DNA of 64,000 nucleotides from NCBI RefSeq assembly GCF_001953875.1, contig NZ_MQUR01000015.1, positions 35,148 through 99,147 of the forward strand. Direction: 5' to 3'. Position 1 is the stretch's first letter. Each line of letters opens with the position of its first letter. Positions 63,989-64,000 of the stretch are shown piece by piece. The DNA comes from Streptomyces amritsarensis (GTDB lineage: Bacteria; Actinomycetota; Actinomycetes; Streptomycetales; Streptomycetaceae). Made by a program: the position numbers and the translations under genes. The notes under the pieces are model-generated. The model was not told the origin of the DNA, did no database searches, and saw only the letters and a list, made by a program, of their open reading frames with translations.

Positions 63989-64000
63989 ATGAGCGAGCGC
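63989..64000 (+). CDS. Start of the next gene (truncated by window end)
   Basis: ATG AGC GAG CGC (MSER) at the window edge. A CATCAT hexamer at 63977-63982 ends 6 nt upstream, the same spacing as other putative leaderless starts. Only four codons are visible. Confidence 0.35.

Overview
This is a high-GC actinobacterial chromosome segment, almost certainly Streptomyces and from the conserved core close to oriC. The gene order rpsF-ssb-rpsR-rplI-dnaB, the ssgR-ssgA sporulation pair, cydAB-cydCD, a FemX-type transferase, GTG/TTG starts, leaderless-looking promoters and ten copies of the Streptomyces parS sequence GTTTCACGTGAAAC all agree. From memory the order resembles the SCO3896-SCO3970 part of S. 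coelicolor; no database was searched.

Layout. 0-10.7 kb: end of a CCA-adding enzyme, an MFS transporter, a PadR regulator with inositol-phosphate synthase, a class A penicillin-binding protein, a polytopic mannosyltransferase-like protein, an alanine-racemase-like protein, FemX and a small membrane protein. 10.7-16 kb: the rpsF-ssb-rpsR-rplI operon, a MATE exporter, and dnaB preceded by a cluster of DnaA boxes. 16-25.6 kb: serine hydrolase, two GNAT proteins, HAD phosphatase, flavohemoprotein, Nudix and LysR proteins, a minus-strand trio (holin-like protein, low-molecular-weight phosphatase, PLP-dependent sulfur enzyme), a cupin and a small membrane protein. 25.8-30.6 kb: ssgR, ssgA, a YibE/F membrane protein and a TPP riboswitch with thiC. 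30.7-39.5 kb: lipoprotein, glycosyltransferase, a secreted collagen-like protein, a metallophosphatase, a LacI regulator, hisC-type aminotransferase and a cyclophilin-like protein.

39.6-47.6 kb: the cytochrome bd locus cydA-cydB-cydCD, with an exact Rex operator just after its predicted promoter, followed 24 nt later by a two-GAF histidine kinase resembling mycobacterial DosS/DosT. 47.6-55.3 kb: HAD hydrolase, LLM flavin oxidoreductase, then a minus-strand HSP90-like ATPase translationally coupled to a 1006-residue TPR-type protein, with KptA upstream. 55.3-64 kb: MIP channel, MerR regulator, a hydrolase-SDR fusion coupled to an M24 peptidase-like protein, and a four-gene ABC exporter operon ending in a strong terminator.

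Themes: parS sites are not confined to empty spacers. One holds the stop codon of a gene, one holds the start codon of cydCD, and others lie where the -35 of leaderless promoters would be. DnaA-box groups occur before dnaB and in two other intergenic regions. The least explained coding locus is the HSP90-like/TPR pair.
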